A stretch of 64,000 nt of DNA from Limnanthes douglasii subsp. nivea (taxonomy: Eukaryota > Streptophyta > Magnoliopsida > Brassicales > Limnanthaceae), in NCBI GenBank assembly GCA_036936605.1, contig JAUPFV010000005.1, positions 236,249,770 through 236,313,769 on the forward strand, written 5' to 3'. The position numbers and the translations under genes are program-made. This document shows, piece after piece, positions 46,101-58,265 of the stretch (positions are counted from its first letter, which is position 1; the number at the start of each line of letters is the position of its first letter). The notes beneath the pieces are model-generated. The model did no database searches. It was not told the origin of the DNA and saw nothing but the letters and a program-made list of their open reading frames with translations.

Positions 46101-47885
46101 GATACCAAGAGTACGTAGATCTTATTTAATATCTATGCTGCTAAGCACACAATGCTGACTTTCTAAGAGCTTCTAAACTTTTGCAAGCCTTATCTAGCGA
46201 AACCCACTTTATTCCTCCACCTTTTGTATTTTAGAACTTTAAAGGTATGATTGTGTATAATCCATTATTTTGTTGATATTATAAACTAATAGAATTTGGG
46301 TAGCTACATTCATTATCTTATAGCAGAGCGGGATCAACTTCTATGAATGTATTCATATAAATATGTCCTTCCAGATCACTGAGATCTGACTATAATATTG
46401 TTATTGAATTTGTAGGGACCCACACACTTTCATGTGCTTGATCAGATCTGATTCTTTCATCTAATTGTTCCCATTTCCCATGTTCAGATTAAACAAAAGA
46501 GGAAGTGTTTGATTAAGACCACGATTTAGATCCCTTGATCTGCCATTCTACAGCCTCAAGATTGCACAACTCATTCCTTCCTGATTATCTAGCTATCATA
46601 AAATAAAGCTTCCAGTTCTAACTTACAAAGCAAAGGTGACAAATATAGTTTGAAACTATATTTATCAGAGATTTTATCTAGCTATATATATATATATATA
46701 TACATATTATACCATATATCTAAACTATGAACTTCATCAGATAGCATAAAACTATTATATGAATTAATGATCTACCCTCAACACCAGAGGAAATTTACCT
46801 GGTAAGTGTTTAATTAAGATTTGATTATATGACTCAGACATTGATTCTGCAAAACCCAGATTGTCCAAATGTCTCAAAATACATATTATCACAGAAGGAC
46901 CATCCTTCCTCTAAACATGGATCATGAACCCCAGTTGTTCTACCCGCAACTATCAAAGATTGTCCAGTTTGTTAAATTCATAACCGGCACGACTCAATCC
47001 AAGTAGGAAAACATTTCCCTTCGGAGATGATCTTTTGTCTAAGATCAACATATGAAGCTGGCACCAGTTGACATTAACAGAATCGTCTACTCTACTCTAC
47101 TAAGTAACACATTCTTTTGAGAGGAAACTTACATTGGTGCTGCTCTTTTGACATTGAAAGCTCTAACCCTGACACGGCCGAGAAAACTGCATATTCCATT
47201 ACAGCACAATAATACTGTAGTTTCCAATTTTATAATTCAGAGTCAAAATCTAATATGATATAAATTCGCATACCAGAAATCGCAGGAGTCAAAACGCCAT
47301 CACCGATTACCATACAAGTCCCAAACAACGCCAACAATAGCAACACAGTTTGCAACAATCTATACTTCTCCAAAGTAGACCTAAGGCTCGACCCAATAAC
47401 ACTCCTATTATTTGAAAAAAATCCCTCTTTGTTATAATCTGATAAGTCCTCATCTGCAAGCTGGCAATTAGGCAAGGAGCTAACCCGGGCATGGCGGCAG
47501 AGCAATGAATACAAGGCAAAAGTACCACCTTCACCATTGTCATCAGCTCTAAGTACAATAAACACATATTTCAGTAGAGGTACTAATGTTAGCGTCCAAA
47601 ACACCAGAGACAATACCCCAAAGATCTCTTCGTTAGTGTCTGAATGTTGAATATCTTCTGCAAAAGTGCTTTTGTAGACATATAATGGAGAAGTGCTTAA
47701 ATCTCCATAGACAACACCCAAACTGTGATAAGCCAGTGTCAACACTGCCATCCATGATTCTTTCTGCAAACAACATCAACATCAGGAAAGAAGAAGCTTT
47801 GATTTTCTGAAGAGGGTAGGCTAATATTAAATGCCACGTGTCATACCTTGGTCTGAATCTTGGGTGTAATGCTTTCAAGATCCAT
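43115..47885 (-). CDS. KUP/HAK/KT potassium transporter, KUP6/KUP8 type
   Basis: Eight coding exons on minus: 47885-47847, 47763-47274, 47186-47133, 45572-45312, 45233-45181, 44826-44703, 44617-44363 and 44166-43115. All introns are GT..AG with consistent phases, giving 775 aa, close to the ~780 usual for the family. The family signature [13 protein letters not shown] is at residues 29-41. K_trans (PF02705) transmembrane segments run to about residue 545, and a soluble C-terminal region follows with a basic [10 protein letters not shown] segment and the conserved [11 protein letters not shown] near the end. The sequence follows Arabidopsis KUP6/KUP8 closely (for example [34 protein letters not shown]). 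It should be a K+ transporter of the plasma membrane or tonoplast. A TATA box lies at 48171-48178, and a 210 bp duplication sits in intron 3. Confidence 0.95.
45827..46246. repeat. 210 bp near-identical tandem duplication in intron 3 of the transporter
   Basis: Copies 45827-46036 and 46037-46246 begin CCTCCCGTATTCTG and end TTTAAAGGT; only about two differences seen. Very recent. Confidence 0.95.
46683..46703. repeat. (TA)n microsatellite
   Basis: About ten TA units inside intron 3 of the transporter gene. Confidence 0.85.
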
Positions 47886-48170
47886 TACAGGATGTCACTA
47901 GAATTACTGAAAAAATAGTTTCATAATGAGTAGAGATGGAGGAAAAGAGAAAACCCACTCTCCTTAATTTATAAAAGTAGAAGGAAAACAAAGAAAAAGC
48001 CAAAAAATCAATGTTTATTTTTATTTGTTCGAATATATGGAGTAAATTAGTGAACAATGTGGATATAACACAGTTAAGAAGACAAGGGAAGAACAAGCAC
48101 TATGCACTAGAAGCGAGTACAAAGAGAACAGCAGTAAACAATGAGGGTGGTTAAAAGTGAAGCTATACAC

Positions 48171-48178
48171 TATATATA
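48171..48178 (-). promoter_or_regulatory. Candidate TATA box of the transporter gene
   Basis: TATATATA about 290 nt upstream of the ATG, followed downstream by ordinary AT-rich leader sequence. A CT-rich stretch (minus) lies just upstream near 48216-48228. If the exons at 50175-52146 belong to the same transcript, this would be an alternative start. Confidence 0.35.
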
Positions 48179-48229
48179 GAATATGGAATATTGTGGGAGT
48201 TATTTTTTGGGAAGAGAGAGAGAGAGAAT

Positions 48230-50196
48230 AATATGGGTTCTTGTTTTGTAAATATGAAGGGAGATGGAGTTCCTCACGAAAATTTATATGGATACCCAAG
48301 ATTCTATATTCTATTCCAGATATAATGCCTTGCAACACTGCGCATGCACTAACACATTTTTTATGACACCTAACCTAGCACTCTTAAATACATTAGTAGA
48401 AAACTCTCCCTCTCTCTCTTAGGGTAATTGATTAATTCTTAGAAGATATTAACAAGTAACTATTTCCAATAGATATGAATGGTAACTAAAAAGTTTTATT
48501 TTTATTTTTTTTCCTCTGGATTTCTTAGGTCTTTAATTAAATAAATTGACAGCAGCAAACATATACTATGAATCCAACAAAACAATGGAACGAGTTTTGA
48601 AATTCGGAATCAAACGATTAGACTTCACCAAAAGCTAGAATCAACTATAAATTATTATAAATGCTAGCTTTAGGAAACTCTTGAATTATATAGTTAAAGG
48701 CTTGCACAAATTAAAAAAGAAAAGAAAAGAGAAGATGAAGTATGAATTTTGGTATGGTTAACATGCCTTTCCTGGGAAAAAATTAAAAACATAAGACACT
48801 TGCTACTTTGAAATACAAATCATCGCTTACCCAGCTTGTCTGAGTTTGCTACATGCAACAGAACGAACAGCAATATTTGCCTCCACACTTGGGTGGCCCA
48901 ATGCTTAATTCATCTATCCAGGTAGCCAAAGCTTCAAAAATACCCACTTTTATCTTGTTTGTTACTTGTAGGATCATTCTACAAGAAGGCTAATGGACCC
49001 TCTGGGGTCCAATTTCAATTTAGAGCCATACCAATCAGAACACACCTTGTTTGTTTCTTGTAGGATCATTCTACAAGAAGGGTAATGGACCCTCTGGGGT
49101 CCAATTTCATTTTAGAGCCATACCAATCAGAACACGGGATGAAAATACGTTCCTGCATTATCACCCGCGAATCCTATAAATATCCACGAGAAAAACAGAT
49201 TATAACAGTACTACTACCTAAAAATGAAGTTTTATATTTTCTTTAATCAGAGGCCAAACAGAAAACAATACTACATGATTAAATTAAATTGGCGTTTAGT
49301 TAGGATGAAATTACAAATGTATCAAGTTGCAAAACTGGCCCTGAAAAAAACATCAGTTGTGGTTGTGGGTAGATTGCGTGCCTTTGCCACGGCCACAACA
49401 ATTATTCCGTGTATATTTCCAAAGTATTTCTGAAGACGTCTACTTCTAGATAGTAGTCTCACAGATTAATTTCGAAAATATAAGTTAGCAAAAAATATTA
49501 TTCCTTATGACTACCACCGGTAAAAATTTATGGGTTTAAATTGGATTCCATAATTTTAAATGAATCTTCTCTTTTGTGCCCTTTTCATTTCCTTCATAAA
49601 TCAAAGAATTTGTTCAGTTGTGTATCAAACAATCCCATATTCAATCTATAATACAGATTACTAATGATTGATCCAGCTTAGTATGATCTATTATGTTTTT
49701 AAATGTTTGTTTAGGCAATGAAGATCAAGTGAGTCCTAAGAGTCCGGGTTTTATTCTGTTATTAAGCATACATATAAGCCAGCTAAACTCTGAGTTTCAT
49801 GTGTGGTATATTAACATTTATTAAAATTAATTAATTCATAGTTAAGAGATCGAAAGGTCAATATGCTCTGTTCACCTGACACTCAAAAACCAGAGAATCT
49901 TCAAATGTTTATACATATATTAAAAACCCACAAAATACAATTTCAATTTACTTTTTAATGTCTAGCACAATCCTAATCTTGATTTTCCAGACAATGAACA
50001 TGTGCATAAATTCTAAGAGGTTAAAATTTAATATTTCTCACATCTATAGGCAATAAAGTTCACTAATTAACACATTAGGCATACAGAACCACCTTTTTAA
50101 AAATCGTAGTAAACAAGACATGTATGTATGACTGGCAAAAATAATTGATTTATCAACCTTGATTTCAACTTTACCTGAATTTTTTCATAATCTCCA
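48230..50196. other. Intergenic or long leader-intron DNA
   Basis: Apart from the 92 bp duplication no gene was recognised. It is a single long intron if the small exons upstream are spliced onto the transporter mRNA (donor at 50174). Confidence 0.4.
48954..49137. repeat. 92 bp tandem duplication with two internal hairpins
   Basis: Copies 48954-49045 and 49046-49137 differ at a few bases. Each contains two inverted repeats, CTTGTAG/CTACAAG and GGACCC/GGGTCC. Confidence 0.9.
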
Positions 50197-52146
50197 CTAA
50201 AAGCTCCGGGTGATGCTGACCTCCTGCAAAGAGTAAACACGTTGTAATTATCCTTTCTAACCAGATACTATTATTTTCTGTATCTACTTTGCACAGATCT
50301 AATAATTTTCCAAATAAAATCAATTCTCAAACTTTCAGATGTTTCCATCACTTAATACAAGTAGAAAAGAAAGGTAGATCCAGCGATCCATGTTTACTTT
50401 TTCTTTTTGCAACAGACGCATCTTGCATCCCTTTCTTTTAACATGTTAAAGTTGTTGCATTTTCTGGATTGTAATGGCATATGCACTTGATAAAAGAGTA
50501 CTAAATCAGTTCATCAGATGAGAGAAGACTGAACTCTTGACCAAACATCTCTATAAAAAAAGAGAGAGTTAATATTAGTGAACATAAAAATAATATTTTT
50601 ATTCACCAATTAGGTTTATCAAATTATGCACCGGCCTATGTTGTCCAAATTAGAAAAAGGTGGTTTGATACACTAGTGTTTTAGGCACGTGAGACTAGGT
50701 CCGTGCTAATCTGTTTTCCGTTAAGGCTAGAACCCAAGCTGTATATTATGGGGCTTTGCCAATGCGGGCAATCCACCTCTGTCCCTAAGTAGAATATCTC
50801 AGAATCTAGCTAGGTTCCTTCTAAATAAATGGAAGATGTTATAAGCCTCCATGAATAACAGTAAACCAAGAAAACAAGGAAACATATATTTTAAGGGTAC
50901 TTGCACTGATGGACATAGCCATGTCAGGTATTGTAGCCAAATTCGGAAATCCAGGTTTGTGGTACATGGTGAATTATTAATAAAAAAGCTTGTTCAACTA
51001 CTAAAAGCTCAAGCAGCTACGGCCATTGTCCGCGGTCTCAGCATTTAACCAAAAGATTTTCATGTATGCACGTACATGCCCATAAATTCAGAAAAAAATA
51101 ACGATTCTTTAAGGATTGCCTTTCTGGGTGTTGAAAACATCAAATCAACCAACCAACAGGGCTACCTGTGGCCCAATGCCTCATAAACTGCCACATTGTC
51201 AATCAAGAGGGTAACTTAACTTGGGAGCAACCGATCTTCTTCATAATAATAAGATACGGAAGTGCAATAACAGCTCATGCAGATAATTCAGCAAAAGAAA
51301 TTTTAAATATAGTTAACAGTGATGTAATTACGGAGCCAACATAATTTCTTACCTTTCCATTGTAACCCTTTCTAATCTCTACATTTCTTTCACCATGTAT
51401 GTGAGCCACGGAAACATAGCTGTGTATCTTTCTCTTTAACATGTATTCACATGGTAGCATATCCTGACGACCTGAAAGAAGTTTAGAGCATGTGCTGCCC
51501 CAAGAATGAATAAGCAGAACAAAAGTGAGAACTCTACAAGTAGTGCTTCTTTGACATCAATGGAGATGTTGGAAGGTAGAACCAACCAATCCCCGAGATA
51601 AACATGTTCCATTTAATTTAATCAGGTGGTATACTCAGGCTTGGAAGTGAAAACAATATAAACAGCATAGAGCTAAATGTAGCCTCAAGGGCAGCTAACC
51701 TATTTGGACAGTATGACCTCCCATGACATAAATCTATCTCCACAAACCTAGTAATTGCTTCTTCTGACACTAGCCAAGCAATACCTAATCCAAAGCATTA
51801 CATAGTAGCGCAGTTCTTAGTCACTGACATGCATTAAACTCGATCGATATACATAAAGCTAGCAGTCTCCATATACTAATTTATTAACAGTTTAGGTTTC
51901 TACTTTACTATGAATGAACTATATAGTTCAGGAGATGAAACTCGATAAAATCAAAGCGAGTACTCAATTTTGAGATTGAAATGGAAAAGGATTACAGACC
52001 TAGTATATACAGTCTCCGTTGTCTTCATCTGGGTTTAGTCGAAGAAGACGAATTGGTAGATAATCCAATGAAAATAACAATGTTAGGTTTAGACTTTGAG
52101 TTGACATTGATTTCACTTTCTGTGAGCAGTACACTGCAATAGCCAT
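50197..52146 (-). CDS. Small spliced reading frame, 93 aa, unrecognised
   Basis: Three exons on minus: 52146-52011, 51471-51353 and 50223-50197. Donors are GTATAT and GTAAGA, acceptors TTTCAG and TTGCAG, phases agree, and the frame ends at TAG (50197-50199). The third exon appears to continue to a further donor (GTAAAG at 50174). The N-terminal part has a hydrophobic patch (LNLTLLFSLDYLPIRLL), the middle is NPDEDNGD, and exon 2 is basic and Tyr/His-rich (YMLKRKIHSYVSVAHIHG). I do not recognise a family. It lies divergently from the channel gene (ATGs 422 bp apart). Either a small gene or an upstream frame in a multi-exon leader of the potassium transporter, since all face the same way. Start choice: first ATG downstream of a CT-rich leader. 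Confidence 0.4.
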
Positions 52147-52567
52147 AGATTCCCCAAGAGAGAGACAGTAAGAGGAAGAAGATGATGATCAGCAGATATA
52201 GTGGCTCCGATTATTGTTACAGTCCGATTTTTGTGATATAAATTTACACAAAGGAAGTGTTGAAGTTTTATTCCGATCATAACCTCCAATATTGATATTT
52301 ATTTCAAAATACCCCTCCAAAAATTATGCCCTTTCTCCGGTTTCCCGCGAAAATCTCCTCTATGTCACATACCGAACAACCCAACTATCTCTTCCACTCT
52401 CTCTCCTCTCCATTTTTCACGAATATCAAACAAAACCTGCAAAATTCCACCATCAATGGTTGTCGCCGACTTGTTTCTTTTGCTCCCCTAACCACCACTA
52501 TTTCCGCTTCCGAATTCTCTCTCTAACAGCAGCGGAATCCGTCTAACACCGGAATCCGCGATGGAAC
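52147..52567. promoter_or_regulatory. Shared upstream region of the small frame and CNGC18-like gene
   Basis: 422 bp between divergent ATGs. The minus side has a CT-rich leader; both genes must start within this stretch if the small frame is real. No clear TATA box chosen. Confidence 0.35.
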
Positions 52568-55551
52568 ATGGATAAGATTAGCCCCTTCCGCCGCCTTCTC
52601 TCCGCCGAAACCTCCTCCTCCTCTTCCCTTCCTCAAACCTCTGCTATTTCCGCGCTTGTCCCATCCGCTGTACACCTCCAGCCGAGGAACCTCCTATGGC
52701 GCCACAAAATCCTCGACCCCGAGAGCAACATCGTTATCTACTGGAACCACGTCTTCCTCGTCACGGCAATTCTTGCGCTGTTCATTGATCCTCTCTATTT
52801 CTACATACCTTACATTGGAGGCCCCGCGTGCCTGGCCAGAGAGACTCGTCTCGGGATTTTGATTACTCTTTTTAGGTGCATTGCTGATATTTTTCATCTA
52901 TTGCATATTTACATGAAGTTTAGGACCGCGTTTGTGGCGCCGAATTCCAGAGTGTTTGGTAAGGGTGAGCTTGTAATGGATCCGAGGGCGATTAAGAAAC
53001 GGTACTTGAAATCTGATTTCGCTATTGATGTTGCTGCCATGCTTCCTCTTCCTCAGGTTTGCCATTATATTTTCAATTCATTAGATTTCGATGTTAGTAA
53101 AGCTTAGTTAAACCGCAGGTTAATTGTTTGCTCAAATATTTGTATGGAACTATTGGGATTATCAGATTAAAATGAAAAGTATGCAATAGATATATATTGG
53201 TTTCGTGTTGAACTCGTCATATTGAAGCAAGATTTCATCTGAAACTTACTTCTAGGATTCTATTACATGGGTTTTGAGAAACCTTTTAGCGGATTCTATA
53301 TCATCTCTAAATGTGGAATGAAGCTATTTGTGGAGCAAAGATTAAAAGAAGCAGCTTGTGCTAATTTCGTTTTAGGTTTTGAAATTGTTGATCGATGTCT
53401 TCTCTGGCTCTGCTTCATATAACTTGTTTTCTTGCAGATTGTGATCTGGGTAGTGATTCCAGCCACCAGGAACTCCAGAGCGGATCATGCCAACAACACT
53501 CTTGCTCTTATAGTTCTTATCCAATACATTCCTAGATTGTTCATAATCTTCCCCTTGAATCGAAGAATCATTAAAACTACCGGTTTCATTGCAAAGACAG
53601 CTTGGGCAGGAGCTGTGTACAATCTCCTTCTTTACTTACTTGCAAGTCATGTAAGCGTTGTGGCTACATCCTTGCTTCTAGTATTATTAGTAGCTAGATC
53701 TTATAAGATGTATCCATCTTGGGCAGGTGTTAGGAGCGGTGTGGTATCTATTGTCCATCGGGCGACAATTCACTTGCTGGACTGAAGAGTGCCACAAGGA
53801 AGATAAATTGCGCGCGATGGATTGTCATTCCAGTTTCCTAGATTGTACTACTTTGAAAAATCTTGAGCGGCAGTATTGGCAGAATGTCACTCGAGTTCTT
53901 GCTAATTGTGATCCGAAAAGGAGCAATATTAACTTCAAATTCGGAATGTTTGCGGATGCCTTCATTAATAACGTCGCTTCTGAAGATTTTGTTTCAAAAT
54001 ACCTATACTGTCTTTGGTGGGGTTTAAGAAATCTGAGGTATGATTCTCAGGGACGAAATTTGTTGCTTTATTTATTCCCGTTGTGTTTACAAATGTTTCT
54101 TCTTGCATGATAAATTCTCTTTGCAGTTCTTATGGACAGAATCTGAACACGAGCATATATATTGGCGAGACGCTCTTTTGTGTTATTATCTGCATTTTCG
54201 GACTGATCCTGTTCTCACTTTTGATCGGTAACATGCAGGTGAATGCTCCATTTCATCACTCCTTTCACATTATAAAGAAATGTAAAATAGTTGCATTAGA
54301 CACGTATGCAACTTCCAGAAATTATAAAACTTGAGTACTGTTAACTTGAGATGCTTTCTAAAAGCATCTTGAGACCGAATCAGAAACTTGATGCTTTGTC
54401 CGTTCTTCTTAATTTGTTCTCTTTTTTTGTTTTATACAGACTTCATTACAATCTATGTCAGTAAGAGTTGAAGAATGGAGGGTCAAACGGAGAGATACTG
54501 AAGAATGGATGAGGCATCGTCAGTTACCCCCAGTTCTGCAAGAGCGTGTTCGTCGATTTGTTCAATACAAATGGCTTGCTACAAGAGGAGTTGATGAAGA
54601 ATATATATTGCAATCATTACCTTCGGACCTCCGTCGTGAAATTCAACGTCATCTATGTCTCTCCCTTGTTCGCCGGGTATGGCTAACTTAGTACCTATAT
54701 ATCTAAGTTCATTATATAAGGCGTTTACTATTTTTGCTTGGGAAACTATAAACTCACAGTTCCTTTCTTTCCCTCCACAGGTCCCATTCTTCTCACAGAT
54801 GGATGACCAACTACTGGATGCTATATGTGAACGCCTTTTCTCATCTTTAAGCACAACAGGGACGTACATCGTTCGAGAAGGTGATCCGGTAAATGAAATG
54901 TTATTTATTATTAGAGGACAACTAGAGAGCTCAACAACTAACGGAGGAAGGTCAGGGTTCTTCAACTCAATCACCCTTAGACCAGGTGACTTCTGCGGCG
55001 AAGAACTATTGACTTGGGCCTTAATGCCCAACTCTAGCCTAAATTTTCCCTCTTCGACACGAACGGTAAGAACTCTTACTGAAGTTGAAGCCTTTGCGCT
55101 CACCGCCGAAGACCTTAAATTCGTTTCACATCAATTCAAACGGCTTCAGAGCAAGAAAATTCAGCACGCGTTTAGATATTATTCTCACCAATGGAGAACA
55201 TGGAGTGCCTGCTTCATTCAAGCTGCCTGGAGAAGGTTCAAAAGAAGAAAAATGGGGAAAGATCTAAGCATCCACGAGAATTTGATGAGTGTAGGTGAGA
55301 ATTATTCCATTAATGAACAAGAAAATGAAGATTATGATGTATACGATCGTGATGAAGATGACGACGATGAGAGATCATCAATGGAAACTCCAAAACAGCA
55401 TCTTGGAGCTACCATTTTAGCATCAAAGTTTGCTGCTAACACGAGAAAAGGATCCAGCCATACCTCTACTGCAATTATGGAAACTACTTCTAATAGCTTA
55501 AAGATGCCTCAGCTGTTTAAGCCAGATGAGCCTGATTTCTTTATGGACTAG
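52568..55551 (+). CDS. CNGC18: Cyclic nucleotide-gated ion channel, CNGC18-like
   Basis: Six exons: 52568-53056, 53438-53650, 53727-54037, 54127-54238, 54440-54676 and 54781-55551. All junctions are GT..AG with matching phases, giving 710 aa (Arabidopsis CNGC18 is about the same). Six transmembrane segments begin with the YWNHVFLVTAILALF helix. The pore region YCLWWGLRNLSSYGQNL crosses the exon 3/4 border (about 329-346). The cyclic-nucleotide-binding domain spans about 455-580 with PGDFCGEELLTWAL, and an IQ motif for calmodulin (FIQAAWRRFKRRK) is at 599-611. An acidic stretch and the conserved LKMPQLFKPDEPDF tail follow. It belongs to plant group III and matches CNGC18, a plasma-membrane Ca2+ channel needed for pollen-tube growth in Arabidopsis. 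The start was chosen by similarity of the first residues (MDKI.) to CNGC18. Confidence 0.95.
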
Positions 55552-55904
55552 ATGTTAGTCTGCCCCTACATTAGGGAGAGTTATAGGTTAGGATGACTTT
55601 TTCTTAGTGCCATTTATGTACAACTTTTACTCGTAGGATACACATTCTCTCTCTTTTGTACGTTTAATTTATAGTTAACCCAATGTTATACAAGCTTCTC
55701 GTTATTGCCCTCTCGTTCCTGTCATATCCAATGGGAAAACTAAATCTTTACCGTTCTTGTAAATTTAATAAATGTTGATACGAAATTTCAGTTAAATGGT
55801 CAATGTTCGGCACTATATATGCCACTCAGATGAGACAAACAAAATTTCAGATAAGATTTTGAGACTTGAGCCTCATCTATTCAAACTAAAAACATATATG
55901 TTTA

Positions 55905-56530
55905 AATGCACGTCTCCTGCCCAAGTAAGGCCAATTAGAGGTGACGCACCCTATTTGGCCATTTTGGCCAAACCTACCCATACAGGATTGTGCAGTAGCA
56001 CAACCTTTCACTTAGTCATTTTGGCCAAGTTCGCCCACATAGAGGTTGCGTACAAACGCGATCTCTTATTTAGCCATCTTGGCAAAGTTTGTCCCATAGT
56101 GATCTCGCGCAAACTCGGCATTTCATTTGGACATTTTAACCGAGTATGTTCGCATAGAGATCTTGCACAAACACGACCCCTTATTTGGGGGTTGTTCATC
56201 CAGGATCGCACATAAACGCAACCCCTTAATTTTCCATTCTTAGCCAAATCTGTCCTTATAAAGGATCGCGCTTCACTTTTCTTGTCAACATGCATGATCT
56301 CTTGTTTAGTCATTTTCGGCCAAGTATGTCCATTCAAAGGTTGTGTTTGTGCACAATCCTTGATTTCATTTTGTCCAAGTACACTCACACAGGGGTTGCA
56401 CTTGCCCACATAGGAGTCCCGCACAAGCGCAACTCCTTACTTGGTCATTTTGGCCAAGTATGCTCATCTAAGGGCCGCGTTTGTACGCGAACCATCATTT
56501 TGACCAAATACACCCACTATATAGGTCATT
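55905..56530. repeat. Degenerate ~65 bp tandem repeat
   Basis: About nine or ten imperfect units with ATTTTGGCCAAGT, a CCCACATAGAGG-like segment and TTGCGCACAAACGCGA followed by CCCCTT. It begins about 350 bp after the CNGC18-like stop. Richer in G+C than the surroundings. Confidence 0.8.
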
Positions 56531-57529
56531 AAATATTTGGACTACTGATCTATTAAACTATTACTATACATGTTATGGCTTAAACATTTTTAAAATATAT
56601 AACTCTAATTGATAAAATTTGAACAATTTTTCTTTTTTATTTCTACTACTTTTCAATATATTTGTTTTGTTTATAGTTACAATATTAGATTTAATAAAAT
56701 TTACTTTAAACATAAGATAAACCAATATTTAGAATCAAATTTTCTAAATAATATGCTTAAATGTCATTTCCAATACAATCATTTATGTTAATGATATTAT
56801 TAATATGGATTATTTAGTCACATTGTTAAACTATTGCTTACCTCTACTAATACTCCTAAATATTAGACTAGTATAAAGAATATATCCCATCTCGAGCTAA
56901 TATGATAAAGAAAGTAATTATCTGGTAGCGCCAAACTACGAGATAGAACAGACGGCGGCAAACACAAAGAAAAGACGACAAAACAAGGATATATAAACCC
57001 TAACCCTAAGTTAGAGTATAAGAGATTAAGAGAAAATTTTCAAATTTTATTCATCAAAGTCTGACGGCAAAATAAGGTATAAGATGTTTTATATAGCACT
57101 ACCAAAAACCCTAATTCCAAATAAGGAAAATTACATAAATGTGTTAAAATAAAATAAATAAATAAAATTAACGCTAAAATATTTAAACTGGTTTTCGGAG
57201 GCTTTGCAGGTCAAATTTGGGTATCAAAATTTGTGACAAATTCATAGTTTTTAAATCTGACGGGCTCGTCGAATCTTTGATTTGAGTACCTGTTTGACCC
57301 AATTCTGATACTTGGGCGAGAAACCGGTCTATTCGCAGTCTTCGCTACATCATTATCTTAATCACAAAATTCAATAATGTCAATCTTTTAAAATCAAGCA
57401 TTGGGCTTGTGACTTCAAAACTTCCTATATTATAGGTTGTTTTAATTACACCCATGCCCTTATCCCCACTTATATATTAAATGGCATCCTCATAATATCA
57501 ACATGATTAAAATGGTGATGGTTAGTGTT
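56531..57529. other. AT-rich intergenic DNA
   Basis: No gene recognised. AAACCCTAACCCTAA at about 56996-57009 is a telo-box-like word. Confidence 0.4.
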
Positions 57530-57955
57530 TACCTAATAGAGAAGCAAATGATGGTTTTGTAATTAGAGATGCTAATGACTCTCTCTTGATTGCTAAAGGT
57601 ACTATTTTTGGTAATAACTCTCCCTTAATTGCTGAAACCACAACCATCCTTGAAGGTTTTGTTCACTGCAAAGGTCATAATTATACCTTTCTTAATATAT
57701 AAATTGACTCCAAAATTTTAGTTAATAAGTTAAGTTTTGGTAAAGTCCCTTCGTATCTTTATCCATTAATCTTGATTTGTAAAGAGCTAATCTCTCTTAA
57801 TATAAATATTAGACATATTTTCAGAGACCAAAACCATGCAACTGATTCGGTTGCCAAATGGTGCATTTTTACTAGGTCGAACTATTTTTTTCCGCATGAC
57901 TCATCTCCTGCTCATTTAGCTGTCATCATCCTTTTCGAGAGCCTAAACCTGTGAT
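57530..57955 (+). pseudogene. LINE RNase H-like domain relic
   Basis: Reads in one frame with one stop: NDGFVIRDANDSLLIAKG, AETTTILEGF, IDSKILVNKL and HIFRDQNHATDSVAKW. This is the RVT_3-type RNase H found at the end of plant LINEs and related genes. It is followed by a 3' segment repeated at 62629-62815. Confidence 0.65.
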
Positions 57956-58029
57956 ATATTAGGACATTATACTAACTTACTCTTTTATCTCTAATCTTGG
58001 TGGCAGATTCACACATGACCATATATATT

Positions 58030-58220
58030 TCTTTGTTTATTTATTGTTATGCAGGTTTGAGGTATTTTCAAAGCTCCATTCTGACACCTCTATTTCTCTT
58101 GTGAAGATTGCAATTTTAAAAGTTTGATTTTACTTAAATAACTAGTATTCTGTTGTAATATCAATATTAACAAATTTGTAATATTGAAACTTTTGGCCGT
58201 TTATTATATCAAATATTAGT
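58030..58220 (+). repeat. LINE 3' end, left copy
   Basis: TTATGCAGGTTTGAGGTATT through TTGGCCGTTTATTATATCAA occurs here and at 62640-62805 with small indels, flanking the copia element. Confidence 0.8.
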
Positions 58221-58265
58221 TTTTGAAAATAAATAAATTATTAATAAGAGTTATAAAAACTTTTG

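Noticed and set aside
48021..48338. Minus-strand 105-codon frame upstream of the transporter
   Set aside because: Lies across the TATA box and leader of the transporter gene; hydrophobic low-complexity residues, no family.
54579..55103. Minus-strand 174-codon frame
   Set aside because: Antisense shadow of CNGC18-like exons 5 and 6.
55796..56215. Open frames of about 140 codons on both strands
   Set aside because: They lie in the ~65 bp tandem repeat and follow its period.
56996..57009. Interstitial telomere repeat
   Set aside because: Only about two units of CCCTAA; such telo-box words are common in plant promoters and chance is likely.
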